A DNA stretch of 64,000 nucleotides from Hymenobacter nivis (GCF_003149515.1 NZ_CP029145.1:4154001-4218000); one strand, 5' to 3'; positions 50,616-63,640 are shown, counted from the stretch's first letter. A program made the numbers and translations. The notes: generated by a model from the sequence alone, not told the origin.

Positions 50616-50677
50616 CTTGCGGCTTCCAAGCAGGGGCTCCGGCACCGGCCGGCACCACATTCTCACTCCTTATATAT

Positions 50678-51946
50678 ATGCTGCTCCGAAATGCTGCCCT
50701 TCGGCTGCTCCCCGTGGTCTTGCTGGCCCTGGCGGCCTGCTCCGAATCGACAACCAAAACCGAAACCTCGGCTACTACTAAAGCCACCCCTGACACTGGG
50801 GCCCCAGCACAAACTCCCCCCACCGCGCCGCCTGCTCCCGCCGATACGGCCGGTGCGCCCGCCGCCCGGCCCGCTGTCACCGCCGCTCCCACCGACACGG
50901 CCTATGTGCAAGACGCAGCTACTTACCTCGCCGGTTTGCCCGTCCGCGCCAATTCCGAGCTGGCCGCCCTCGCCCAGGGCCCTGCCTACCAAGCTTTCGC
51001 CAAAGACCAGGATAAAAGCTGGGCGAAGTACACCAGCACCCACACTAGCCGCATGACGCGGTGGGCCACCCACGCGCTGGATTCGGTGCAACGCCGCAGC
51101 CCCACTATTTTTTACCCGTTCAGCGGCCCCGACTTTCTCAACGTCGCCACCCTGTTCCCCACTAGCCAAACCTACGTCATGGTGGGCCTGGAGCCCGTGG
51201 GTAGCGTGCCCGCCCGCGCTTCGCTTGAAAACCCTAAGCTGTACCCCGCCATCAAGGCCTCGCTGTGGTCGGTGCTAAATTTTAGCTTCTTCCGCACTAA
51301 CGACATGGCCATCGACCTGAAATCGGTGGAGCTCGACGGGGCCGTGCCGCTCATCATGCTATTCGCTGCCCGCACCGGCCACCAGGTACTGGCCGTGCGC
51401 CCCGTGCAGCTCACCGCCGCCGGCCAGCTCACCTCCGGCGCAGCCGATACCACCCGCGCCAGCGGCCGCCCCAACATCCCGGGGGCTGAAATCCAGGTGC
51501 GCAGCGCCAGCGGCCAGGCCCAAACCATCTACTACTTCTCCGCCGATATCAGCGACGCCAAGCTCACGCCTCACCCGGCTCTGCTCACCTACGCGCGCAC
51601 CCTGGGGCCCCTCACCACCTACGTGAAGTCGGCCACCTACCTCATGCACAAGGCATATTTCTCGAAAATCCGCAACCTCGTGCTGGCCCGCAGCAATTAC
51701 TTACTGCAAGACGACTCGGGCATCGCCATGAAATACTTCCCAGCCAGTGTTTGGCAGTTCACTTATTACGGAACATACCGCCGCCCCATCAACCTTTTCG
51801 CCAAGCACTACCAGCCCGCCCTCACCGCCGCCTACACCGATAGCCTACGCCGCCCCAGCCCGCTGCCGTTCGGTACCGGCTACAACTGGCGCCAAACCGA
51901 TTCGAATCTACTGCTAGCCCAGCGCCGCACGCCAGTCAGCAACTAA
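50678..51946 (+). CDS. Lipoprotein of unknown function
   Basis: 422 residues from ATG 50678 (MLLRNAALRLLPVVLLALAAC); the frame is open far upstream inside the permease gene but there is only antisense-like filler there. The lipobox LAAC is followed by a Thr/Ala/Pro-rich tether. The globular part includes YASTHTSRM-like segments and FYPFSGPDFLNVATLFPTSQ, YVMVGLEPVGSVPA, NFSFFRTNDMAID, TPHPALLTYARTL and WQFTYYGTYRRPINLF. Similar proteins occur widely in Bacteroidota as hypothetical proteins. Possibly co-transcribed with the permease (62-nt gap). Confidence 0.82.
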   Translation: MLLRNAALRLLPVVLLALAACSESTTKTETSATTKATPDTGAPAQTPPTAPPAPADTAGAPAARPAVTAAPTDTAYVQDAATYLAGLPVRANSELAALAQGPAYQAFAKDQDKSWAKYTSTHTSRMTRWATHALDSVQRRSPTIFYPFSGPDFLNVATLFPTSQTYVMVGLEPVGSVPARASLENPKLYPAIKASLWSVLNFSFFRTNDMAIDLKSVELDGAVPLIMLFAARTGHQVLAVRPVQLTAAGQLTSGAADTTRASGRPNIPGAEIQVRSASGQAQTIYYFSADISDAKLTPHPALLTYARTLGPLTTYVKSATYLMHKAYFSKIRNLVLARSNYLLQDDSGIAMKYFPASVWQFTYYGTYRRPINLFAKHYQPALTAAYTDSLRRPSPLPFGTGYNWRQTDSNLLLAQRRTPVSN

Positions 51947-52018
51947 GCCGTTTGCTAAACCCCAGGCCCGGGGGCCGTGGTGACCTCACCGCGGCCCCCG
52001 TCGTTTTTCGCCCTGCCG

Positions 52019-53347
52019 ATGAACCCCAAGCTCACCCCCGCTGCCCGCCACCCCTATACCTATATAATAGGTGGGCTCCTACTTCTGGCAATGCTTGCCG
52101 CGTTCGGGCACGCCGCGTCCCCTAACCGCGTAACCAACGCTCAGGGCCCCCAGCAGAGCGCCGATTCTCCGCTTCTGGATTCGTTGCTGCATACCTCCCC
52201 TGGCTTGGCCCACATTGCCGATAACCCTGCCTACGAGCTGCAAATCATCTACACCCAAATCGACCGCGACGCGCAGAACGTGCCTCGTTTCACGCCGCAT
52301 ACCTTCCACCTCAACGCTCGACAATACTTCAATCCGGCCAGCCTAGTCAAATTGCCCGTGGTAACGCTGGCCCTGGAAAAGCTGAACGACCTACACCAGC
52401 CCGGCCTTACCCGCCGCACCATAATGGCCACGGGAACCGCCTGCCGCTGCCAAACCGCCGTGCCCTTCGCTGCCCCCGCAGATTCTGACCAAACAGCGAC
52501 CGTGGGTAACTACATCAAGCGTATGCTACTGGTGAGCGACAATACCGCCTACAACCGCCTCTACGAATTCCTAGGCCAGGGCCCCCTCAACGAACGCCTC
52601 GCCCAGTTAGGTTTTCCCAACGCCCGCATCACGCGCCGCTTTGCCCCCTGCGACACGGCCGCAAACCGCCATACTAATCCCATCAGCTTCCACACCGCCA
52701 CCGGCGATACCATTTATAAACAGCCAGCGCTTACCAACCCCAGGCCCTACGCCAGCCCCCTGGGTCCCGTATCGAAAGGCCGCGCTTACCGCATCGGCAC
52801 ACGCCTCATTCGCCAGCCCTATGATTTCACCACAGCCAATCATTTACCCCTGGCCGACATCAGTACTCTGCTGCGCACCTTGCTGTTTCCTGAATCAGTA
52901 CCCGATTCCCTTCGCCCGCACCTTAGGGCCAACGATTATTCCTTCCTCCGGTACTACCTACATGCCACGCCCCACGAGGATGGCTTCCATCCCTACGCCT
53001 CCAAACGTTACTTCGACGCCTATAAAAAGTACCTCTATTACGGCCGTAAGCCAGCTTCAATTGCTGAGACTGGCTTACGGATCTACAACATTGTCGGTAT
53101 GTCACACGGGTTTTTAGCCGATGTGGCCTACTTCGCTGATTCCCTGCACCAGTCCGAATTCCTACTGAGTGCAGTCATTTACGTAAACTCCGACGGAGTT
53201 ATTAACGATGGTCTTTACGAATACGAAACCATCGGGCTGCCCTTCTTGGCTCAATTAGGCCATACTATTCGCCAGTACGAAGCATTGCGGCCCCATGCAT
53301 ACCGTCTCCATCCCGACGATTTTGCTGCCCCGGTTCGTGTTCGCTAG
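52019..53347 (+). CDS. Class A beta-lactamase-like serine hydrolase
   Basis: 442 residues from ATG 52019 (MNPKLTPAARHPYTYIIGGL), with an N-terminal membrane anchor or signal. Active-site motifs of the serine beta-lactamase / PBP-like family: SxxK in YFNPASLVKLPVV and SDN in LLVSDNTAYNRLYEFLG. The usual KTG-type motif is not obvious in the C-terminal part. Several cysteines (ACRCQT) are unusual. It could be a peptidase acting on cell wall peptides or an esterase; beta-lactam resistance is not implied. Confidence 0.82.
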   Translation: MNPKLTPAARHPYTYIIGGLLLLAMLAAFGHAASPNRVTNAQGPQQSADSPLLDSLLHTSPGLAHIADNPAYELQIIYTQIDRDAQNVPRFTPHTFHLNARQYFNPASLVKLPVVTLALEKLNDLHQPGLTRRTIMATGTACRCQTAVPFAAPADSDQTATVGNYIKRMLLVSDNTAYNRLYEFLGQGPLNERLAQLGFPNARITRRFAPCDTAANRHTNPISFHTATGDTIYKQPALTNPRPYASPLGPVSKGRAYRIGTRLIRQPYDFTTANHLPLADISTLLRTLLFPESVPDSLRPHLRANDYSFLRYYLHATPHEDGFHPYASKRYFDAYKKYLYYGRKPASIAETGLRIYNIVGMSHGFLADVAYFADSLHQSEFLLSAVIYVNSDGVINDGLYEYETIGLPFLAQLGHTIRQYEALRPHAYRLHPDDFAAPVRVR

Positions 53348-53470
53348 CCTGAATCCAAATAAACATTCTCCTCAGTAGCTTGATCATCAGCGTAGAGCTA
53401 TACACAGTTCAGAAATCTGTGATGTACTACCAAAAAATGTGGATGCACTTGCGTAAGCTAATCCCAATGC
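53348..53470. other. Spacer before the rRNA promoters
   Basis: No ORF. The GC content falls sharply compared with the upstream gene, as expected for an rRNA control region. Confidence 0.5.
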
Positions 53471-53479
53471 CTAATTTTG
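53449..53479 (+). promoter_or_regulatory. rRNA promoter P1 (TTG - 20 nt - TAATTTTG)
   Basis: TTG 53449-53451 and TAATTTTG 53472-53479. The initial transcribed sequence CACTCCCAAATCGAA is shared with P4. Confidence 0.75.
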
Positions 53480-53539
53480 CACTCCCAAATCGAATGGACG
53501 AGGGCAAAAGGATCACCGAAAACAAAATTTCTGATTCAT

Positions 53540-53570
53540 TTGAATAACTGAAAAGATTGTCGTAGTTTTG
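53540..53570 (+). promoter_or_regulatory. rRNA promoter P2 (TTG - 20 nt - TAGTTTTG)
   Basis: TTG 53540-53542 and TAGTTTTG 53563-53570. The start region CACCCCGCTTC is shared with P3. Confidence 0.75.
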
Positions 53571-53631
53571 CACCCCGCTTCGGTTCAATCGGAACAACAG
53601 TAGCAAAAGAAAAAATAAAAACTCTTTTACC

Positions 53632-53661
53632 TTGCAAAAAGGGGCAAAATAGTTATATTTG
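53632..53661 (+). promoter_or_regulatory. rRNA promoter P3 (TTG - 19 nt - TATATTTG)
   Basis: TTG 53632-53634 and TATATTTG 53654-53661. Start region CACCCCGCTTC as in P2. Confidence 0.78.
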
Positions 53662-53722
53662 CACCCCGCTTCAGATTAAAAGAATCAAAGCATTTATCAA
53701 CAAGAAGACCAAACAAAATTTC

Positions 53723-53752
53723 TTGCTGATTCAAAAAATTTCATTACCTTTG
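53723..53752 (+). promoter_or_regulatory. rRNA promoter P4 (TTG - 19 nt - TACCTTTG)
   Basis: TTG 53723-53725 and TACCTTTG 53745-53752, the closest consensus match of the four. The leader runs about 225 nt to the 16S gene. Confidence 0.8.
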
Positions 53753-53980
53753 CACTCCCAAATCGAAAGACGCGGAACAGAGGCCCGGCTGAAAAGCCAC
53801 ACTGTTGTTTCAAATGGAAGCGACACACGTTCTTTGAATGTTTGGAAAAGACAAATGGTAAAACTCGACTTAAGTAATTAAGAAGAGTGTTTAACAAGCG
53901 TAAAATCGATTTGAACTCGTCAACACGAGTTGAATTAGCCAAGACAGCAACCTACTTACGAGTAGGTGAAGGACATTATA

Positions 53981-55497
<1,517 letters not shown>

Positions 55498-55718
55498 GGA
55501 GCATTTTGACTCGTGAGTTTGAATCAATCAAGCAGTTATATCAAATGTCTTTTCCATCATTCAAATAATTATAGATTAGCTCATTAGGAGTTTTTCTACA
55601 CTACCATTAACAAGTTAGTGGTAACCGTTCTTTGACGTAAGGGGTAACAAAAACGAAGCGCAGCGCGCCGTGTCTCTTTGGAGGACGGCGAGTTCTCTCA
55701 GGAGAACACGTTGCGAAA
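55498..55718 (+). other. 16S-23S spacer without tRNA genes
   Basis: About 220 nt. No cloverleaf or T-loop sequence (TTCGAxx) is present, so no tRNA-Ile or tRNA-Ala. Confidence 0.8.
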
Positions 55719-58646
<2,928 letters not shown>

Positions 58647-58697
58647 TTCGATGGCGCGCGCCATGCGTTTCGTTTTTGTCCCTTACGTCGAGTTATT

Positions 58698-58742
58698 GAG
58701 GGTTGCGTTCCTGCGCGAGCAGGACAACAGAACGCCGCAACC
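58698..58742 (+). other. Spacer hairpin between 23S and 5S
   Basis: GGTTGCGTTC and GAACGCCGCAACC pair imperfectly around a smaller stem-loop CCTGCGCGAGCAGG. Possibly a processing stem. Confidence 0.5.
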
Positions 58743-58749
58743 CCCGCCA

Positions 58750-58861
58750 GCAATGGTGGCTTTAGCCCGGGTGTTCACCTCTTCCCATTCCGAACAGAGC
58801 CGTTAAGCCCCGGTGCGCCTATGGTACTGCCTTCACCGGTGGGAGAGTCGGTCGCCGCCAA
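58750..58861 (+). rRNA. 5S ribosomal RNA
   Basis: About 112 nt. Contains TTCCCATTCCGAACAGAG, GTTAAGCCCCGGTGCGCC, ATGGTACTGCC and the closing helix GGTGGC/GTCGCC. Ends estimated. Confidence 0.93.
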
Positions 58862-58876
58862 CTTTATTTTATTCCC

Positions 58877-58915
58877 CAACGCCTGCCGCTTTCAACAGCG
58901 GCGGGCGTTTTGCAT
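58877..58915 (+). terminator. Terminator of the rRNA operon
   Basis: AACGCCTGCCGCT and AGCGGCGGGCGTT pair around TTCAAC, followed by TT. Confidence 0.88.
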
Positions 58916-59164
58916 TGTATATTGCCCCTAATGGGGAAATTATGGGGTTGCTATTTGGTGGTTTGAGGTAGAAAGTGCCATTAGAACGGTTCCCATGTTT
59001 ATGTACAGAATTAAAAATTAGGGTAGTCCGTTTAATGTAATGCTTTCATTTTGCAATTATAATCGCAAATAAACCACTATGGACTGGAAGTCTACAGGTT
59101 TTACGCAACCGGAATAAAATTCCTAGCCCAGGATAATGTTGCCGCTGTATTTTTTGAAGGCTTC
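58916..59164. other. Gene-free AT-rich stretch after the rRNA operon
   Basis: About 250 bases without ORF; GC content is lower than in the housekeeping part. It probably includes the downstream end of the IS200-like remnant, whose palindromic ends I could not fix. Confidence 0.5.
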
Positions 59165-59545
59165 TCATTGGTGTTCCAGGTATTGTTGCACCAGCTCATC
59201 GATGATGTTGCCCGTACTCCACACCCGTACCCAACGGCCCGGAAATGCCGCTCCCAATCCTTTTTGCGCAGCAATGGGTACTCTTCCTGCAACTGCCGTG
59301 AGGTGCGCCCTTTCAACCGCTTTAGCAGGTTGCTAATGGACTTGGATGGCGCATATTCGATATGCACATGGTCTTTGCTCACTACCCCTTTCAGCATTCG
59401 CACGTCCTCTGCGTCGCAGATTTGCTTGATGAGGTCGCGGCAACGGCGCTGTACGTCCCCCGTCAGCACATGATAGCGGTCTTCGTGACCCAGACCACGT
59501 GCGCTGGTAGTCACGAAAAGGTATGCCTACCCCGGCGTTGTTCAT
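59165..59545 (-). pseudogene. IS200/IS605-family transposase TnpA, frameshifted remnant
   Basis: Parts of a Y1 HUH transposase lie in different frames: AYLFVTTSA near the start, HVVWVTK in one frame, RYHVLTGDVQRRCRDLIKQI and the HUH motif KDHVHIEY in another, LLKRLKGRTSRQLQEEYPLL, and finally GNIIDELVQQYLEHQ, with the catalytic tyrosine, in a third. At least two indels separate them. The stop after EHQ is at 59165. TnpA of this kind moves single-stranded DNA; this copy is dead. Related RAYT proteins mobilise palindromic repeats. Confidence 0.75.
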
Positions 59546-59658
59546 GACGCAAAACTACGGCCGTGGGTAGCAACTGAAAGTTTTGCGCTGAAAGCGCATA
59601 GTTTTCACTAGCGGTTGTGACCAATAAAATATTTAATTGCGTCAATATGATTGGTTAA

Positions 59659-60527
59659 TTAGTTAGAAAAACTTAATGGTTTTCTAACTAATCTAGTAGC
59701 CCTTTGTCTCAGTGTGCAATTAAATCGCTCAATAAAAGCCGTCAAGCCGCTGCCTTTTCCAACGCCAAAATGCTGCTCCTCCTTAAAGGCGCCCACATAA
59801 GCCGGCCAATAGTCCGATAAAAATCCAACACATTATCTAAAGGCTGCTGGAATCTTTTCATAAAATAGCTGCGCATCTTTTCCAGAATGTCCACCAACTT
59901 GAAAAGCAATGATTTGCCTATTCGCTGGATTTAAGGCCAGCCATAGCCATTGCTTGTTTTTATTGTTTTGAACAAATGTCCACATTTCGTCTAACTGAAT
60001 GCCAAAAAATTCTACTCGCCGGCCCCGTTCTTTGCTGTATGCTTTCTCGACAAGCACGTCATTGGTTTTCATAACATCTTGTAAAACACATACACTTGCT
60101 TCATTACTATCAAAACATACTTCCTCGTCTGGCATCGTATCGTCCGTTATCTGAAGGTAAGTTTGTAGTGCCGTTGAATTTTTTTGCACCCCTAATTGAT
60201 TGATTTACTCGTCCATTCGGTCGGCTAAATACGCTTTTAAATCGGGTAGCGTAGGATCAGTATTTAAGTCTTCCGGCAACGCATCGTATAATTTTTTGAT
60301 GTAGCGCAATAGTCACGTCTCACTTACATCGCACACGCGACAAATACCAGAAAGTGAAATGCGTTCTAATAATAATTTATTAATTCCTTATCAGCGGAAC
60401 TGATAAACCACGATTAGTCTGCCGTTACAAACTAGCGCCAACAATTCGTGCATTGATAATTTTGCTTGCCATAATGCGTATGGCTGTTCTTCTTAATGTA
60501 TTGGCTTTGACAGTCGGGGTAATTCAT
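59659..60527 (-). pseudogene. IS1-family transposase, degraded remnant
   Basis: From 60527: MNYPDCQSQYIKKNSHTHYG and KQNYQCTNCWR (InsA-like zinc finger), then ELINKLLLERISLSGICRVC, then LQDVMKTNDVLVEKAY, the DDE core with GIQLDEMWTFVQNNKNKQWLWLAL, and at the end SDYWPAYVGAFKEEQHFGVG, GSGLTAFIERFNCTLRQR and RLVRKPLSFSN. Several in-frame stops (after CWR, after VTAD, after VSET and after IPAAFR) break it. The only long open part is 59833-60189. Clearly inactive. Confidence 0.8.
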
Positions 60528-60630
60528 CTCGTTTTTTCTCAAAGAGAACAAAGCATTGCATTTTTAGCTCTACCAGAAATAGATAAGGCTGCTGGTCTAT
60601 TTCACATTCTAATAGAATAATTATATCCTC

Positions 60631-60803
60631 TAAGTACTCGTTGGTAAATAGCTCATGTTAAAACAGACGGCGATGCTAAGCTCGTTGAAGTATATATGCT
60701 GCGTAACTAAATATAAATGTTGTAGTTAACTCTGAATAAGAGATACTTCGATTGCGCTCAGCATAACGTTCTTTACATTAAACTAATTAGCAACGGGTAC
60801 TTA
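60631..60803. mobile_element. MITE-like element, 173 bp, copy 2 (inverted relative to copy 1)
   Basis: The ends TAAGTACTCGTTGGTAA and TTAGCAACGGGTACTTA match those of the 35319-35491 element. By eye the interior is roughly 85% identical in reverse complement and equal in length. Located between the IS1 remnant and the 151-bp palindrome. Confidence 0.75.
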
Positions 60804-60812
60804 CGCTAATTA

Positions 60813-60963
60813 TTAGAGCATTTTCCAAGACAATGTACAGGACGGGCTGCCGGCTTTTTACCGACTGTCCGCTCACCTTTTGCGCCGGTGGTTCTACCGA
60901 CGAGCGGACAGCCGGTAAAAAGCCGGCAGCCCGTCCTGTACATTGTCTTGGAAACTGCTCTAA
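60813..60963. mobile_element. Near-perfect 151-bp palindrome, probable MITE
   Basis: Two 62-nt arms (60813-60874 and 60902-60963) with only two mismatches flank a 27-nt centre. The ends read TTAGAGCA...TTTCCAAGACAATGTACAGG and complement. No coding content. Such long terminal repeats suggest an element mobilised by an IS elsewhere in the genome. Confidence 0.75.
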
Positions 60964-61037
60964 GTTATAAAATTTTGCATCAGGAAGCAGGGTTGTATTT
61001 TATATTTACTGCTTTTTACTAGAGAATAAATACTGAG

Positions 61038-62333
61038 ATGCTCTCATCACCTGCGCGGTATAGCCGTAGTATTGATTGGATAACCGTACTTATTTATATA
61101 AGTTTAGTTGGGTTGGGTTGGATGTGTATTTATGCAGCCAGTTATTCAGCTGACGCTCCAGCCAATCCGCTGAATAATTTGAGATTTGATCAATTGATGG
61201 CATTTAATTGGTTCAAGCAACTGTTATGGATAGGGACAGCGGCGGTTCTAATTATAGTATTATTAGTTGTGGATTATAAGGCATTCGATACTCTTGCCTA
61301 CGGCTTGTATGGGGGGATGATTTTACTGCTTATTTTTACGATGTTGGTGGCGCGGCCCATTGCCGGTTCGCGTTCTTGGCTAGAGTTGGGGCCTGTGCGA
61401 TTGCAGCCGGCAGAGTTTGCCAAATTCACGACGGCGTTGGCTGCTTCGCGGTTCATGGCTGGAATCAACTTGCGGTACCAGAATTGGCGCGACCAATTGG
61501 TATTGGCCGGTATTACATTATTGCCGCCTTTGCTGATTGTTGCATCCAATGAATCGGGACAGGCGCTAGTATTTGCTGCACTGCTGCTTGCTTATTTTCG
61601 GGAGGGTATGTCGCCGTTGATACTGTTATTACTAGCAGCTGCAGGTATAATTCTGCTATTAGCCTTGCTGGTGCCTAAGCTTTGGCTGGTAGGAGTTTTT
61701 ACCCTACTATTGGCAGCGGTATTGCTACTAAACCGGCGTGTGTTGCGTCACCATTTGGTAATAGCAATTAGCGTGTGGGCGCTGGTTATTGGTATGGTAG
61801 TGGGCGTTGATTTTTTTTACAACAAGGTGCTGCAACCGCACCAGCGCCAACGCATCGAAGTGCTTCTTAACCCGTCGGCTGATCCATTGGGTAAGGGGTG
61901 GAACGTGACGCAAAGCAAAATTGCCTTAGGGTCGGGAGGGCTATTGGGTAAGGGTTTTTTGCAGGGTACCCAAACTAAGTTTGACTTTGTACCGGAGCAA
62001 AGCACCGACTTTATTTTCTGTACTGTAGGCGAGGAGTTTGGGTGGGCCGGGAGCTTGACGGTTATTGGCCTGTACTTGGCGTTGCTGTGGCGGATTCTGT
62101 ACGTCGCGGAGCGCCAGAAATCAGTATTCGGGCGCACTTACGGTTACTGCGTGGCCAGTATATTGTTTTTCCACATTGCAATAAACATGGGCATGACCAT
62201 GGGCTTGGCTCCTGTGGTAGGAATACCGTTGCCTTTCTTTAGCTATGGAGGTTCTTCTTTGTGGTCGTTTACCATCTTGCTCTTTAGCCTGTTGGCAATT
62301 GACGCTTATAGGAAGCAGGATTTGGTCCGCTAA
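61038..62333 (+). CDS. rodA: Rod shape-determining protein RodA
   Basis: 431 residues, a SEDS glycosyltransferase that polymerises glycan strands of the elongating cell wall. About ten helices. SEDS motifs: RPIAGSRSWLELGPVRLQPAE with the FAK that follows, ESGQALVFAALLL, LLGKGFLQGTQTKFDFVPEQ, STDFIFCTVGEEFGWAG and MGLAPVVGIPLPFFSYGGSS. Starts at ATG 61038. Base composition is less GC-rich than most neighbours. It is isolated between mobile elements, 13 nt before the IS3-type element, so any downstream partner has been cut off. Confidence 0.94.
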   Translation: MLSSPARYSRSIDWITVLIYISLVGLGWMCIYAASYSADAPANPLNNLRFDQLMAFNWFKQLLWIGTAAVLIIVLLVVDYKAFDTLAYGLYGGMILLLIFTMLVARPIAGSRSWLELGPVRLQPAEFAKFTTALAASRFMAGINLRYQNWRDQLVLAGITLLPPLLIVASNESGQALVFAALLLAYFREGMSPLILLLLAAAGIILLLALLVPKLWLVGVFTLLLAAVLLLNRRVLRHHLVIAISVWALVIGMVVGVDFFYNKVLQPHQRQRIEVLLNPSADPLGKGWNVTQSKIALGSGGLLGKGFLQGTQTKFDFVPEQSTDFIFCTVGEEFGWAGSLTVIGLYLALLWRILYVAERQKSVFGRTYGYCVASILFFHIAINMGMTMGLAPVVGIPLPFFSYGGSSLWSFTILLFSLLAIDAYRKQDLVR

Positions 62334-62425
62334 TTTTTTGCCGCAGTGTAGGCTTCCCCTCAAAGTGAGCCAGCCAAAAGTAGAGAGAAGTAGTAACTTT
62401 TCACTTTCTCTATTTTTAGCTACTC

Positions 62426-62689
62426 ATGAAAAAGAGTCGATTCAGCGAAGCCCAGATTCTGGGCATCCTGCGCCAACAGGACCAAGGGCAGACCGTCGCC
62501 CAGATTTGCCGCGAACATAGTATTAGCGATGCCACGTTTTACGGCTGGAAAAATAAGTTTGGTGGCATGAGCACCAGCGAGTTACAGCGTCTCAAGCACC
62601 TAGAAGACGAAAACCGCCGCCTCAAACAGCTTTACGCGGAGCTGAGCCTGGAGAATCAGGTCATTAAGGAGGTGTTGCGAAAAAAGTAA
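62426..62689 (+). CDS. IS3-family transposase OrfA
   Basis: 87 residues: helix-turn-helix (SRFSEAQILGILRQQDQGQT, VAQICREHSISDATFYGWKN) followed by a leucine-zipper-like coiled coil (LKHLEDENRRLKQLYAELSL). It binds the element's ends. Its last codons CGA AAA AAG TAA form the slippery heptamer A AAA AAG at 62680-62686, where -1 frameshifting yields the OrfAB fusion. Confidence 0.92.
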   Translation: MKKSRFSEAQILGILRQQDQGQTVAQICREHSISDATFYGWKNKFGGMSTSELQRLKHLEDENRRLKQLYAELSLENQVIKEVLRKK

Positions 62690-62766
62690 CCACCCCCACG
62701 GCCCGGCGCGACGTAGCCCACTACGCCCGCGGGCGGGGGCTGAGCCAACGCCAGGCGTGTACGCTC

Positions 62767-63522
62767 GTGAGCCTGGCCCGCAACAGCTATGCCCCGCCAC
62801 CTGGTGGGGGCCATGGGGGCATCCAGCCCGCCGATGCGGACCTGGTGGGCCACTTGCAGGCCTTGGTCACGCGCCACAGCGGCTGGGGCTTTTGGAAGTA
62901 TTACTACCGGTTGCGCAAGCAGGGCGTACTGGTCAATCACAAGCGCTTATGGCGTATCTATCAGGCCATGAGCTTACAGCTAGGCAAGCGGCGCAAAAAG
63001 AAACGCCTGCCCGAGCGGATCAAGCGACCCTTGCAAGTTCCCCCACAGCCCAATGTCTGCTGGTCGCTCGACTTCATGAGCGATGCCTTAACCGATGGCC
63101 GCCGCTTCCGCACCCTCAACGTGGTGGAAGACTGGAACCGGGAAGTGCTCGGTATCGAGGTTGATTTCTCGCTGCCCGCTGTGCGCGTTGTGGCCCTGCT
63201 CACAACGCTGGTTAGTCACTATGGCTTGCCCGCCCGGATTCGGGTGGACAACGGCCCCGAGCTTGTCAGCCAGGTCTTGCAGACCTGGTGCCAGGACCAC
63301 CAGATTGAGCTGCACTGGATTCAACCCGCCAGTCCGACCCAAAACGCCTATATTGAACGCTTTAACGGCTCGTTTCGCCGCGAACTGCTCAATGCCTACC
63401 TCTTCACCAGCCTGCGTCAGGTGCGGGAACAGTGCCAGAGCTGGCAGTATGATTACAATCACCTGCGGCCCCATGAGACCCTTAACTTCTTAACTCCCAT
63501 TGAGTTTCGTCAAGCTGCCTGA
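62767..63522 (+). CDS. IS3-family transposase OrfB (integrase core)
   Basis: The ATG 62767 start gives 251 residues, but the frame is open back to the slippery site (KVTTPTARRDVAHYARGRG), as needed for the OrfAB fusion. The rve-type DDE core is intact: Asp in VCWSLDFMSDALTDGRRF, Asp in RVDNGPELVSQ and Glu in TQNAYIERFNGSFRRELLN. The HTH-like region before it contains WGFWKYYYRLRKQG. Complete and probably functional. Confidence 0.9.
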   Translation: MSLARNSYAPPPGGGHGGIQPADADLVGHLQALVTRHSGWGFWKYYYRLRKQGVLVNHKRLWRIYQAMSLQLGKRRKKKRLPERIKRPLQVPPQPNVCWSLDFMSDALTDGRRFRTLNVVEDWNREVLGIEVDFSLPAVRVVALLTTLVSHYGLPARIRVDNGPELVSQVLQTWCQDHQIELHWIQPASPTQNAYIERFNGSFRRELLNAYLFTSLRQVREQCQSWQYDYNHLRPHETLNFLTPIEFRQAA

Positions 63523-63600
63523 CCTCTACTTTTGACTGGCTCACTTACAGGGGGAGTCTACACGTGCGCGTGAAAACCAGGGCTAGGGCAGTACAGGCAA

Positions 63601-63640
63601 CGGGCGCAGCTAGGTAGCCTATGCGACCTAGCTGCGCCCG
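63601..63640. other. Perfect hairpin between IS3 and the IS630 remnant
   Basis: CGGGCGCAGCTAGGT and ACCTAGCTGCGCCCG, 15 bp each without mismatch, with a 10-nt loop. No T-run follows, so it is not a typical terminator. Confidence 0.55.

Larger units (their letters stand above)
62347..63562 (+). mobile_element. IS3-family insertion sequence
   Basis: 1216 bp. The imperfect inverted repeats start with TGTAG at both ends and share AAGTGAGCCAG and CAAAAGTAGAG (arms about 39 bp, several mismatches). It carries overlapping orfA and orfB with a slippery site. I saw no matching 3-5 bp target repeat at the flanks. Confidence 0.88.

Noticed and set aside
49397..50677. Extension of the lipoprotein ORF back to 49397
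   Set aside because: It overlaps the permease gene in another frame; the lipoprotein signal and lipobox begin at ATG 50678.
60190..60630. Possible CRISPR or tandem-repeat array in the AT-rich region
   Set aside because: No regularly spaced direct repeats were found here or anywhere else; the sequence reads as the decayed IS1 element followed by the MITE end.
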